Positions 16,026 to 25,269 of a DNA stretch of 64,000 bases are shown here, in pieces; position 1 is the stretch's first letter, and every line of letters begins with the position of its first letter. The DNA is from Ferruginibacter sp. (GTDB lineage Bacteria; Bacteroidota; Bacteroidia; Chitinophagales; Chitinophagaceae), in NCBI GenBank assembly GCA_014379625.1, contig JACMLJ010000065.1:185276-249275 (forward strand), read 5' to 3'. Below the pieces are notes generated by a model. That model saw only the letters and a list, made by a program, of their open reading frames with translations. It was not told the DNA's origin and did no database searches. The translations under genes and the position numbers were made by a program.

Positions 16026-17240
16026 TTATTTAGTTTGTACTATCCTGATATTATCTATTGCCATATCAAAGTTGGTAACAACGGCCGATGGGTTAGCAAA
16101 ACTAAATTGCATAGCCTTGTTTCCCGAAGCTCCAATGAGGTCTGAGATAGAGGTAGCAGAAGTCCCTGTTCCATCCACACCATTTGCCTTCGACCTGAAT
16201 TCCGTCATTGGGATGGTGATGGTTGTCCATCCGGTAGTTTGAAATTTGCTGCCCACAGCAGTCTTCCAGGGTTCAAACCGGCATGTGCGCCCCCAGGCCC
16301 CATCATGAATAAATACGCATCCATCGGTCCACGGATTTTTTACAAAGACTTCGAATTTTAAAGACCATTTCGCAATTGGATCGTTCACATTGGCAAGCGG
16401 TACCCACTGACCCGCGTTCATCTGGCAGCCACGGCCACCATTCCACCAACTCCAGTCGAACGCATTACAGCTGGCAAAACTCATACGTGCATAATTGCCG
16501 CGGTTTCCCGGGAAAATAATGGCATTATTGTTTACACTGGTAGAACCCCACCCGTATAAATTTTTATTGTCGAAATTGCAAAAAACACCGGTGTTAACAT
16601 CATTTACATTGTAAAGGGTGGTAGCCACGCCCGATTTGGTAGTAACAATTACAGGCCCGCTTTGCGTAATACCGGCAGGCAATTTTAAGATGATAGCAGT
16701 ACCATCATTACTGCCCCCATAATTAGTGATATTGGTTCCGGCAAAACTTACGCTTTGGATGAAGAAAAAATTAAATCCTACAATGCTGATCGTATCCCCG
16801 GGGTTTGCATTTTCGTTTGAAATGCTGGTAATAGAAGGTGCCGGAGGTACAATCGGGAAACTAAAACTGGTCTCACCATGATTGGTCACATACCTTATGG
16901 TATTGAGGTTGGCTGCTGAAACAGACGGGAATGGAATTACCGATGGAAGCAGTACCACCGCGCTGGTATCAGAAAAGATCGCTTCGTTGAATGAGGCTGA
17001 TACCCCGTCGAAATAAATTGCGATGGTGCCTTTTAAATTATTGCCGATAATCACAATCCACTGGCCAGGGCCGGTAATATTTATCAGTGAATCTCCCGGG
17101 GCAGCCATGTAGTTACGTATGGCGCTAATGGACGGGGGCGGTGCAATATCCTGTTTTTTGCAACCCGCCTGCGCCAAAAGGAGGATTGTAACCACTGCCA
17201 GCAGGGAAAAAAACCGGTTTATATATATGAATTTTTTCAT
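16026..17240 (-). CDS. Surface glycan-binding lipoprotein (SGBP-B-like) with IPT/TIG domains
   Basis: 404 aa lipoprotein: C27 follows LLLLAQAG, then KKQD. Two IPT/TIG-type Ig domains (about 35-130 and 135-225: PPAPSITSISNENANPGDT) lead to a C-terminal beta-sandwich (about 230-404) rich in Trp (WSWWNGGRG, PWTDGCVFIHDG, AWGRTCRFEPW), as in the xyloglucan-binding domain of SGBP-B proteins. It should sit on the outer surface and bind the polysaccharide for SusC/SusD. The ATG is 32 bp after the SusD stop, placing it in the SusCD operon. Substrate cannot be proved from sequence; the domain pattern favours a beta-glucan backbone such as xyloglucan. Confidence 0.85.
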   Translation of the reverse strand: MKKFIYINRFFSLLAVVTILLLAQAGCKKQDIAPPPSISAIRNYMAAPGDSLINITGPGQWIVIIGNNLKGTIAIYFDGVSASFNEAIFSDTSAVVLLPSVIPFPSVSAANLNTIRYVTNHGETSFSFPIVPPAPSITSISNENANPGDTISIVGFNFFFIQSVSFAGTNITNYGGSNDGTAIILKLPAGITQSGPVIVTTKSGVATTLYNVNDVNTGVFCNFDNKNLYGWGSTSVNNNAIIFPGNRGNYARMSFASCNAFDWSWWNGGRGCQMNAGQWVPLANVNDPIAKWSLKFEVFVKNPWTDGCVFIHDGAWGRTCRFEPWKTAVGSKFQTTGWTTITIPMTEFRSKANGVDGTGTSATSISDLIGASGNKAMQFSFANPSAVVTNFDMAIDNIRIVQTK

Positions 17241-17272
17241 TTCGTTTATTTTAATTTTGAATATTAACTCAA

Positions 17273-18859
17273 TTAATAGTAAGCTACCGGAGGGTCAAGT
17301 AATTTAGGGTCGGCAGTTATTTCCGTAGCGGGAAGTGGCAGTGTGAACGTGGCAATTGTAGCCGGTGTAATGACAATGCCATTGGCAGTTGGTGTTGCTA
17401 TACCGTTGTTGTATGTAAACTGCCTCCTTGTCTGGTTGTTGATACTGTTGATGGCTTTGGCAGGGTTATAATAAGAAAGTCGTACAAGATCGTACCAATA
17501 TTGCCCTTCAAAAGCCAGTTCTATCCTTCTCTCTTTAAAAAGCGTATCGGCGCTTACAGTGGTCATGGGACTGGTAAGGTCAAGTCCGGCCCGGTTCCTT
17601 ACTTTATTAAAATATTTCAATGCTTCGGCATCCGAAGTAGATGCGCTGTTACCCATGATAGCTTCCACGTACACCAAATAAACATCAGCCAACCTGAGTA
17701 CCGCGTTATGTTCTATTGAGGACCACAGATCCATTGTTGCCGAATTATTATCCTTTGCAGTACCAACCACATGCTTTTTTACGTTGGCATCGCCGGTTTG
17801 CCTGAACCCGCCGCCAGCGGCATTTAATTCGGGGTAATAGTCGCCTTTCAACATAAAGGTAGCTTTACGCCTTATGGAGTCTTTTACATCGTATAGGTTG
17901 TAAAGGTCGATGGTTGGCCCAATGGCGCCGCCCCATCCGCCACCACTGGTAACAAGGTCGCCGCTCGGGGCAAATTGCGCCTGTATTGCATTGCCATTTC
18001 CATAACCAACGCCCGGGGCCCACTGAAAAGCGAATAAGGACTCAGGGTTGTCATTGAACTGGGTCCTGAACAGGTTATAATAGCTGGGCAAAAGCGAAAG
18101 GCCGCTTGAATTGCAAACATTTCCTGCATAGTATTTTGCGCTATCCAGGTCTTTTTGAAGCCTGGTGCCATTTTGGCCAAGCCCGGCACGGGTGAGGTAC
18201 ACTTTCGACAATAATCCCTGTGCAGACCATGTGGTAACTCGGCCGGGGGCGTCTGCCCGGGGCAGGTATTGCGCCGCATACGAAAGATCTGAAACAATGA
18301 ATTTGTAAACATCCTCTACTTTGTGGCGTGGCAACAATGGGTGGGTTATCAAAATATCATTGTCTTCGATAATGGGCACCGAGCCCCATAACTGCGCCAG
18401 ATAAAAGTAAGCTGTGGCACGCAAAAATTTCAATTCGCCTATAGCTGCATGCTTATTTGCGGCTGAAATGCTATCCGGGGCCTGGGTATTAATGGCCTTG
18501 ATATTGGTATTGCAATGTGCTACAATCTTATAAAAACAACGCCAGGAGTTGGCAACATACTCGTTGCCGCTTGTAATGGAAAAAGACGTCAGCTGCACCA
18601 GGCCTCCATTGTAAGGCTGTAGCATGTTACCACTCATAATATCCCCCATACCAAGCAAAGGAAAATAATTCCAGTCAAACCAGGGTTGGGCATATACTGC
18701 CGCTGTGGCAAGCCTTAGGTCAGCAGTGGTTTTATAAAAATTATCGGTCGTTATCTGTGAAAGCGGGGGCCGGTCCAGGAAATCCTTTTTGCAACTGCCA
18801 GCCACTAGTACAATGACACAGGAAAAGATGAATATTCTATATTTAAGTATCGTTTTCAT
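17273..18859 (-). CDS. SusD/RagB-family nutrient-binding outer-membrane lipoprotein
   Basis: 528 aa from the ATG at 18859. A longer frame to 19024 overlaps susC and lacks a signal peptide; from 18859 there is a lipoprotein signal (MKTILKYRIFIFSCVIVLVA, C23 in AGSCKKDFLD). SusD hallmarks: FLDRPPLSQIT near the N-terminus, a TPR-like core (residues 80-330: LKFLRATAYFYLAQLWGSVP), the RRxEL-type segment KERRIELAFEGQYWYDLVR at about 455-473, and a C-terminal PLPATEITADP. It caps the SusC barrel and binds the oligosaccharide. Start is 10 bp after susC. Confidence 0.95.
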   Translation of the reverse strand: MKTILKYRIFIFSCVIVLVAGSCKKDFLDRPPLSQITTDNFYKTTADLRLATAAVYAQPWFDWNYFPLLGMGDIMSGNMLQPYNGGLVQLTSFSITSGNEYVANSWRCFYKIVAHCNTNIKAINTQAPDSISAANKHAAIGELKFLRATAYFYLAQLWGSVPIIEDNDILITHPLLPRHKVEDVYKFIVSDLSYAAQYLPRADAPGRVTTWSAQGLLSKVYLTRAGLGQNGTRLQKDLDSAKYYAGNVCNSSGLSLLPSYYNLFRTQFNDNPESLFAFQWAPGVGYGNGNAIQAQFAPSGDLVTSGGGWGGAIGPTIDLYNLYDVKDSIRRKATFMLKGDYYPELNAAGGGFRQTGDANVKKHVVGTAKDNNSATMDLWSSIEHNAVLRLADVYLVYVEAIMGNSASTSDAEALKYFNKVRNRAGLDLTSPMTTVSADTLFKERRIELAFEGQYWYDLVRLSYYNPAKAINSINNQTRRQFTYNNGIATPTANGIVITPATIATFTLPLPATEITADPKLLDPPVAYY

Positions 18860-18869
18860 ACTGCTATAT

Positions 18870-21800
18870 TTATTTGTTAAGTGATAGGTTGGCTCCAATA
18901 GTAAATACACGAGGCTGGGCATAATATCCATTATCGATACCACCTGCAAGGGGGTTCCAGGAACCGATCTCAGGGTCATACCCTGTGTATTTGGTAATGG
19001 TGAACACGTTGGCAACATTGGCATAAAGCCTCAATGAATTAATATGTGCTTTGGCAAGTAAATTTTTAGGAAGGGTGAAACCAACGGTTATATTTTTGCA
19101 ACGAGCAAAAGATGCATCTTCCACGTACTTGTCAGAAAACCGTTGATTATCGTTGCCGCTCGCCTGGCTGATGCGTACAATTTTTGTTTGGTTATTTGTA
19201 ATCTGCAGGTTATTTATATCAGTGGCAGAACCCGTTGCGTTTATCATTCCTATTTTGGCATAATCAAGCACTGATCTAAAGTATCCGAAATTCTGATTTG
19301 GATTTTCTGCTGCTACCCTAACCTGGTTGAATACTTTATTACCAATATTTCCACTCATAAAAATATTAAGGTCAAAGTTTTTGTATGTAAAACTGTTGTT
19401 GAATCCAAACTGGAATTTTGGCCTTGGTGAACCCAGGTAGGTCTGGTCATTTTCATCTATTTTACCATCCCCGTTTAAGTCTTTAAACTTTACATCGCCC
19501 AGCCATACACCACCGGAACCATTAGTAATGGGTATCGGCAAGCCACCTTTTTGAGGCAGGGCGTGATCCTTAAAATCAGCCGCTGTCATAAAGATCCCTT
19601 CTGTCTGGTAGCCTACAAACTCTCCGATAGATCTGCCAACAGAAGTTTTAGCTACTACTGTTGAGCCTGCATAACCTAATAATGAAGCGCCATCTGTATT
19701 CAATGAAATTACCTTGTTTACATTATGTGATAATACAATACCGGTTCTCCAGGTGAAGATTTTATTGGTTATGTTGATGGTGGTTAAAGAAAGGTCATAA
19801 CCTTTATTGCTTATGGCGCCAATATTAACATATGGAGACTGAATGGAACCTGGAGCATAACCTGTTGCATCTACGGTGCCTGAGTATAAAGGTAAAGTAA
19901 GGCTAAGTAAAAGGTCATTGGTCTGGCGGTCGTAATAATCACCACTAAACGAAATCCGTCCTTTTAATATGCCTACATCCAGGCCGATATTATAGGAAGT
20001 TGTTTTTTCCCATTTAACTATTGGGTTGCCCATTGCTGCCGTTATTTGAGATACACCGGATAATGCCGTAGGAATAGTATTAAGTGTAGATCCAAAAGCA
20101 TAATCACGAATATTCTGATTATTGGTTAAACCATAACCTAATCTCAGTTTCAATTCATTTACCGCCGTGATATTTTTCATAAAACCTTCCTTATTAATGC
20201 GCCATGCAAAAGCGCCGGAGTAAGTAGTAACCCACCTGTCCGTAGCCGCAAATTTAGAAGACCCGTCACTCCTTAAATTCATAGTAAGCAGGTACCTCTC
20301 ATTATAAGTAAGGTTGACTCTGCCGAAATAAGATTCCTGGGCGTATTGACCTTTATACCCGGTATTCTTTGATGTAAGGGCATCGCCGCTGTTCAGGGCC
20401 CGTACATTGTTTGAAGGGAAGCCGGTTCGGGATGCAGAAGCTGATTCATTTTTTCCAAGTTGAGACTCATGCCCGGCCAGCGCATTTAACCATAAATTAC
20501 CGTTGATCATTTTATTGTATGTCAAAAAACTCCTGGTATTGTAATAAAAATTATGTGCAGACTGGTATGAGCCTGAGTTAACATTAATAGCAGAAGTTCC
20601 AAAATTCATTGTAGGTGTAAACTGGTCTTCCGTTGCAAAATCAAAATTGCCTGATACCTCGTTGCGCAAAGAAAGGCCCTTTGTTAAGGCGATTTCTGCA
20701 TATATATTTCCAAATATCTGGTACCGGTTTCTCAGATGGGTACGTAATGAAGCCAGCGCATAAGGATTGTAAGAATAAGCCCCGTATATATTGGGATCGT
20801 TTCCATCCCAGGTGCCATCGGGATTTTTAATATTTACATCAGGGGTTTGGTTTAGGGCAGTGCGTATTACCTCGTTGGCATTGTTACTGGAACCCAGGTT
20901 CTCCGCCACATTTGCCAACTGCAAACTGGTGCCTACTTTCAGCCAGTCGGTAGTTTTATTATCAAGGTTGAGCCTTATAGAGGTTCTTTTAAAATTTGAA
21001 CCAACTGCTATTCCATCCTGGGAAAAATAGGATCCCGAAAGGAAGTATTGAGTGCGGGCATCACCACCGCTAACACCAACAGTATGATTTTGCATATCAG
21101 CTGTTCTAAAGAGAGCTTTCTGCCAGTTGGTGCCATTACCCAAATATTGTGGATTAGCAAACTGGGGGCGCTTGTCATATCCTATGATGTCGCTTTTTTC
21201 ATTCATAAAAGTGGCATAGTCACGCAGGTTCATCACGTCATAATATTTAGGTAGTTTTTGTTGCCCCCAATAACCATCGTAGGTGATTTTTGGGGCACTT
21301 ACCTGGCCGCGTTTGGTGGTAATAACGATAACACCATTGGTAGCCTGCGAACCATAAATAGCAGTAGCCGAAGCATCTTTCAAAATATCAATAGAAGCAA
21401 CTTCGGATGGGTTAATACTTGACAATGGATTGGAGCCGCTTCCGCCTATGGCGGCTTGTGCATTGGGTGGTATCAGCACTCCATCGATCACATACAAAGG
21501 TGGATTATCGGTAAACGATGATAAGCCCCGTATTTGTACTGATACCCCACCACCTGGCTGGCCGGATACCTGCTGTACCACCACCCCGGCAACTTTCCCC
21601 TGCAAGGCCTGGTCAATCGTGGTAGGCTGTGTCTTCACTATTTCAGCCCCTGTAATTGATGAAATAGAACCTGTTACGTCTTTGCGCCTCAGCTTACCAT
21701 AACCTATCACTACCACTTCATCTTCCTTACTATAATCTTCAATCATAGAAACCCTTACCTGGTTAAGTGAAGCAGTTACTTTAACTGTTTGGGTAATAAA

Positions 21801-22058
21801 ACTTACGCTGGAGATTTCCAGCGTTTCGTTATTGGACGCATATATCACAAAGTTGCCATTTTCATCAGCTGCAACAGTATTAAGGCTGCCCTTTACCACA
21901 ACTGTTGCATTTGAAACAGCCTTTCCCGTAACCTGTGAAACAACTTTACCCGTAATTTTCTTTGCCTCCTGCGCCATACTTCGTGTACTTAACAAGAGCA
22001 GGGAAATGCATGTGCAAAGCAGCACAATTATTTTCCTTTTGTAATTTTTTCTTTTCAT
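18870..22058 (-). CDS. SusC/RagA-family TonB-dependent transporter
   Basis: 1062 aa. Signal peptide about 1-29; CarboxypepD_reg domain about 33-110 (KKITGKVVSQVTGKAVSNAT); TonB-box region near EVVVIGYG (113-121); plug about 125-235 with the SusC signatures QALQGKVAGVVVQ, IRGLSSF and PPLYVIDGVLIP; 22-strand barrel to the C-terminus. No STN domain, so it is unlikely to signal to an anti-sigma factor; control comes from the hybrid sensor upstream. It imports oligosaccharides bound by SusD and the surface protein. 120 bp separates it from GH31. Confidence 0.95.
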   Translation of the reverse strand: MKRKNYKRKIIVLLCTCISLLLLSTRSMAQEAKKITGKVVSQVTGKAVSNATVVVKGSLNTVAADENGNFVIYASNNETLEISSVSFITQTVKVTASLNQVRVSMIEDYSKEDEVVVIGYGKLRRKDVTGSISSITGAEIVKTQPTTIDQALQGKVAGVVVQQVSGQPGGGVSVQIRGLSSFTDNPPLYVIDGVLIPPNAQAAIGGSGSNPLSSINPSEVASIDILKDASATAIYGSQATNGVIVITTKRGQVSAPKITYDGYWGQQKLPKYYDVMNLRDYATFMNEKSDIIGYDKRPQFANPQYLGNGTNWQKALFRTADMQNHTVGVSGGDARTQYFLSGSYFSQDGIAVGSNFKRTSIRLNLDNKTTDWLKVGTSLQLANVAENLGSSNNANEVIRTALNQTPDVNIKNPDGTWDGNDPNIYGAYSYNPYALASLRTHLRNRYQIFGNIYAEIALTKGLSLRNEVSGNFDFATEDQFTPTMNFGTSAINVNSGSYQSAHNFYYNTRSFLTYNKMINGNLWLNALAGHESQLGKNESASASRTGFPSNNVRALNSGDALTSKNTGYKGQYAQESYFGRVNLTYNERYLLTMNLRSDGSSKFAATDRWVTTYSGAFAWRINKEGFMKNITAVNELKLRLGYGLTNNQNIRDYAFGSTLNTIPTALSGVSQITAAMGNPIVKWEKTTSYNIGLDVGILKGRISFSGDYYDRQTNDLLLSLTLPLYSGTVDATGYAPGSIQSPYVNIGAISNKGYDLSLTTINITNKIFTWRTGIVLSHNVNKVISLNTDGASLLGYAGSTVVAKTSVGRSIGEFVGYQTEGIFMTAADFKDHALPQKGGLPIPITNGSGGVWLGDVKFKDLNGDGKIDENDQTYLGSPRPKFQFGFNNSFTYKNFDLNIFMSGNIGNKVFNQVRVAAENPNQNFGYFRSVLDYAKIGMINATGSATDINNLQITNNQTKIVRISQASGNDNQRFSDKYVEDASFARCKNITVGFTLPKNLLAKAHINSLRLYANVANVFTITKYTGYDPEIGSWNPLAGGIDNGYYAQPRVFTIGANLSLNK

Positions 22059-22178
22059 TTTAGCAATTGTTTGGTTAAAAAATTTGTTGTTTAGTAATCA
22101 TTAAAGAATGTGGACAATGGTTTTTCATTCGTAATTTCAAACCCAGGTAAAAGCTATTATTATAGTATATCCTGTATG

Positions 22179-25046
22179 CTATTTCATTTTTATAGTCAGT
22201 TCTTTTCCGGTATAAGTTAGTTTTACATCTGCCTTTACATCAGCATCCAATGGGGCAGCCTTCTGTTTATTTACCCATATAATATTAAAGGAGCGTTTTT
22301 GCAGCATGCCATTAAAATTTCCTTTCCTCTCCCCTATCACCAAAGTTTTAACGGCTTCATTGTAACTAAAACTAATAGTTGCAAAAGCTCCTTTTTCGTA
22401 ATTGTAATTGGTGTTTTCATCCTCGTATAAAGTGAAAGCTGCATCCCTCCCCGTATACACATATAAAGTGACAGGGTCTGCCTTTTTTTCTGCGGTATAT
22501 TGTATCGCCGGTCCACAGGGTATAATGGAACCCTCTTTAATAAACAAAGGCATTTTTTCGTAGGGTGCCTGTGCCTCTATTTGCCGGGAACCTGAAATAT
22601 ATTTGCCTGTGTATGCATCATACCAACCCGTTGCGCCGGGGAGATAAACATTCCTGCTTCTTTTTTCAAATTCGTAAACCGGGTTTACCAAAATAGACGG
22701 CCCAAACAAAAACTGGTCAGCAATATTTTTTACAATCGTATCATAACCGAAATCCATTACCAGCGCCCGCATCATCGTATAATCATTATGGTAAGTTTGC
22801 CCCGCTAAAGAATAGATATAAGGCATTAAGCGGTAGCGTAATTTGTTGTAATACAACATACTTTTATAAGCAGGATGGTCTTCAGGCGCAACATTATAAA
22901 TTTCACGGTAAGGAAACTGCCCATGCACCCTGAACAAGGGACAGAAAGCGCCAAACTGGTACCAGCGGGTCATTTGCTCCCGCCATTCTTCGAGCACTTT
23001 TCCCTCCGCATTTTCATACCGTTGTTCTACAGAAAAACCTCCAATATCAGTTGTCCAGAAAGGAAGGCCCGACATAGAAAAATTTAGCCCGGCAGGGATC
23101 TGGTTTTTAAAATCCTCCCAGCGCGAACCGATATCGCCACTCCAGGTTGCCGCAGCATATCTTTGCAAACCGGCGTAAGCCGACCGGGTTAAAATAAATA
23201 CTCTTTTAGACGGATTGGTTGCACGCTGGCCTTCGTACACGCCTTTTGAATTTTGCAGCGGGTACCCGTTAAAATATTTGGTAGAAGAGCCCAGGGCGGT
23301 AGGTCCCATTAATTGTTTTCTTTTTTCCACGGGCAGGTTACTATGAATGTCCGGCTCAGTAGCATCTAACCACCAGGCATCCACGCCTTTGCTATACAGG
23401 TTTTTATTGATCAGGTTCCAGAATCCTTTACGTGCATTAGCATTAAATGCATCATAAAAAGTAGAGGTATACCCCTTATTGATCCAGTCTCTTTCCTGGT
23501 TAACGATATTTCTTTTGTACAGCCATCCGCTGTCATTGAACTGTTTATAATTTGCTATCCCTTCATAAAATTTAGGCCATACGGAAATCATAAACTGGGT
23601 ATGGTATTTTTCATGCAATGTCTTTATCATCCCATCTGCATCCGGGAAACGGCTTTTATCAAACTCCTGGCTTCCCCATTTATTTTCCTCCCAGTAGCTC
23701 CAGTCCTCCACAATATTATCCAATGGAATTTTTCTTTTCCTGAACTCAGTTACGGTGCTGATTATCTCTTCCTGTGTTTTGTACCTTTCCCTGCTTTGCC
23801 AAAACCCAAATGCCCATTTTGGCAGCATGGTCGCCTTGCCGGTAAGCTCCCTGTATCCCCCAATCACCTCGTCTAAATTATTGCCATACACAAAATAATA
23901 ATCCACATGATTGCCTGCTTCTGATTTAAAATTGTATTCATTTCTACTTTCCCCCTGTAACGGACTAAGCCATTTGCAGGAAAGATAAGACTGGCCTCCA
24001 TCAGGGTTCCACTCTATTTTAAAAGACTGCTTTACTCCTTTGGTAAAAGATATATTGACCAGTGATGTCCCGGTATTCCAGGATTGTCTCCACCTGTCTG
24101 CCACCAATTTTCCATCAATCCATAACCTGGCATAACCGGCGGATTTTAATAAAAAACTATGCACCCCGGTAAAATCAGATGATATTGATCCTTCCCATTT
24201 TACGGTTACGTCTTTTAATAGCACACTGTCCGGCATATTTTTTAGGGAAGGAATATCGTTGTACTCAATTTCAGATTCCGCCCGCGTTTTTACCACTTCG
24301 GTTGGATTGGTTTTGCTGTAGTACGTTGCGGTTAGCCATCCCTGCTCACCCCGGGCCGAAAATATTTTCATTGTGGATAATGGCTCAAATTCACGACTGT
24401 CAATTACTTTGGTGATAGAATAATTATCCCATAAAATGCCATAGTTTTTGCTGGAAATTAAGAAGGGTACCGCCACTACCGAATTATAATGGGTAAGGTC
24501 AACCTGGCTGTTCCGGTAATTCATCACCCCATTCTGATGCTGGCCCAATCCATAAAATGCTTCATCAGGGGTTGATTGAAATGACTGGCTCACTTCATAA
24601 GATTGTTCTCCATCTATTATATTCCCTTTTAGTATTTTGCCACCGCCCCTGCTTTCAAGTAAAACAGGATGGTCATTTTTATCAGTAAAACTTACTTCTC
24701 CTGTGCTTATCAGCACTTTTGCATGGATGTATTCAGTAGATAATACAACCATATCGCCAGATTCTTTTACGGTCCATTTTACCGGCAACCTCTTTTTATC
24801 TTCAATCATCAGGCTTTTATCCACTATAAAACTGTCAACCGGTGAAGCGGTTATATGTATGATCTTGTCGGTAATTGCCTGTAGTTTAACCAGTCGGGGC
24901 GAATTTTTTCTCTTTTCTTTTACGGTTATAATAATCCCGTCTGCCAGCCTGGTATACCCAACCGGAGGGATGGATGACGTAAATAGCAATAACAAAAAGA
25001 AGGAAATTAATAGTGTAGCAGGTTGAAAGGATTTTTTTCTAAACAT
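22179..25046 (-). CDS. GH31 alpha-xylosidase-like enzyme with PA14 insertion
   Basis: 955 aa, exported (hydrophobic N-terminus about 9-27). N-terminal beta-sandwich (about 35-240); a PA14 domain inserted at about 245-370 (WEGSISSDFTGVHSFLLKSA); TIM barrel about 405-770 with nucleophile D561 in WWLDATEPD and acid/base D638 in TWSGDIGSRW; C-terminal beta domains with SIIPCGP. GH31 enzymes with a PA14 insertion include alpha-xylosidases active on xyloglucan oligosaccharides (Cellvibrio Xyl31A, Bacteroides XyGUL GH31), so removal of alpha-xylose from the glucan chain end is the best guess. It is the first enzyme gene after the regulator, 223 bp downstream. Confidence 0.9.
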   Translation of the reverse strand: MFRKKSFQPATLLISFFLLLLFTSSIPPVGYTRLADGIIITVKEKRKNSPRLVKLQAITDKIIHITASPVDSFIVDKSLMIEDKKRLPVKWTVKESGDMVVLSTEYIHAKVLISTGEVSFTDKNDHPVLLESRGGGKILKGNIIDGEQSYEVSQSFQSTPDEAFYGLGQHQNGVMNYRNSQVDLTHYNSVVAVPFLISSKNYGILWDNYSITKVIDSREFEPLSTMKIFSARGEQGWLTATYYSKTNPTEVVKTRAESEIEYNDIPSLKNMPDSVLLKDVTVKWEGSISSDFTGVHSFLLKSAGYARLWIDGKLVADRWRQSWNTGTSLVNISFTKGVKQSFKIEWNPDGGQSYLSCKWLSPLQGESRNEYNFKSEAGNHVDYYFVYGNNLDEVIGGYRELTGKATMLPKWAFGFWQSRERYKTQEEIISTVTEFRKRKIPLDNIVEDWSYWEENKWGSQEFDKSRFPDADGMIKTLHEKYHTQFMISVWPKFYEGIANYKQFNDSGWLYKRNIVNQERDWINKGYTSTFYDAFNANARKGFWNLINKNLYSKGVDAWWLDATEPDIHSNLPVEKRKQLMGPTALGSSTKYFNGYPLQNSKGVYEGQRATNPSKRVFILTRSAYAGLQRYAAATWSGDIGSRWEDFKNQIPAGLNFSMSGLPFWTTDIGGFSVEQRYENAEGKVLEEWREQMTRWYQFGAFCPLFRVHGQFPYREIYNVAPEDHPAYKSMLYYNKLRYRLMPYIYSLAGQTYHNDYTMMRALVMDFGYDTIVKNIADQFLFGPSILVNPVYEFEKRSRNVYLPGATGWYDAYTGKYISGSRQIEAQAPYEKMPLFIKEGSIIPCGPAIQYTAEKKADPVTLYVYTGRDAAFTLYEDENTNYNYEKGAFATISFSYNEAVKTLVIGERKGNFNGMLQKRSFNIIWVNKQKAAPLDADVKADVKLTYTGKELTIKMK

Positions 25047-25269
25047 AGCATCGTTTGATATTCAGGTTGCGGCGGGGTTAGAGATTACCGAAGGCTGACT
25101 GTTTTTAATACTGTAAAGGTAGCTGGGAGGTGCCGGTTTGGAGGTATCAGTATGTTTCCAATTAGGGGTTAATTTGATAAGACCCCGTATAAAATGTTAT
25201 TAAAAGGGGGCAGTTTTGATAAGGGTAAATTTAAAATAGCTAAGCCTTTAAAATAACAGACCCGCATAT

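Noticed and set aside
18860..19024. Longer N-terminus for SusD
   Set aside because: It would overlap susC by 155 bp; the lipoprotein signal starts at 18859.
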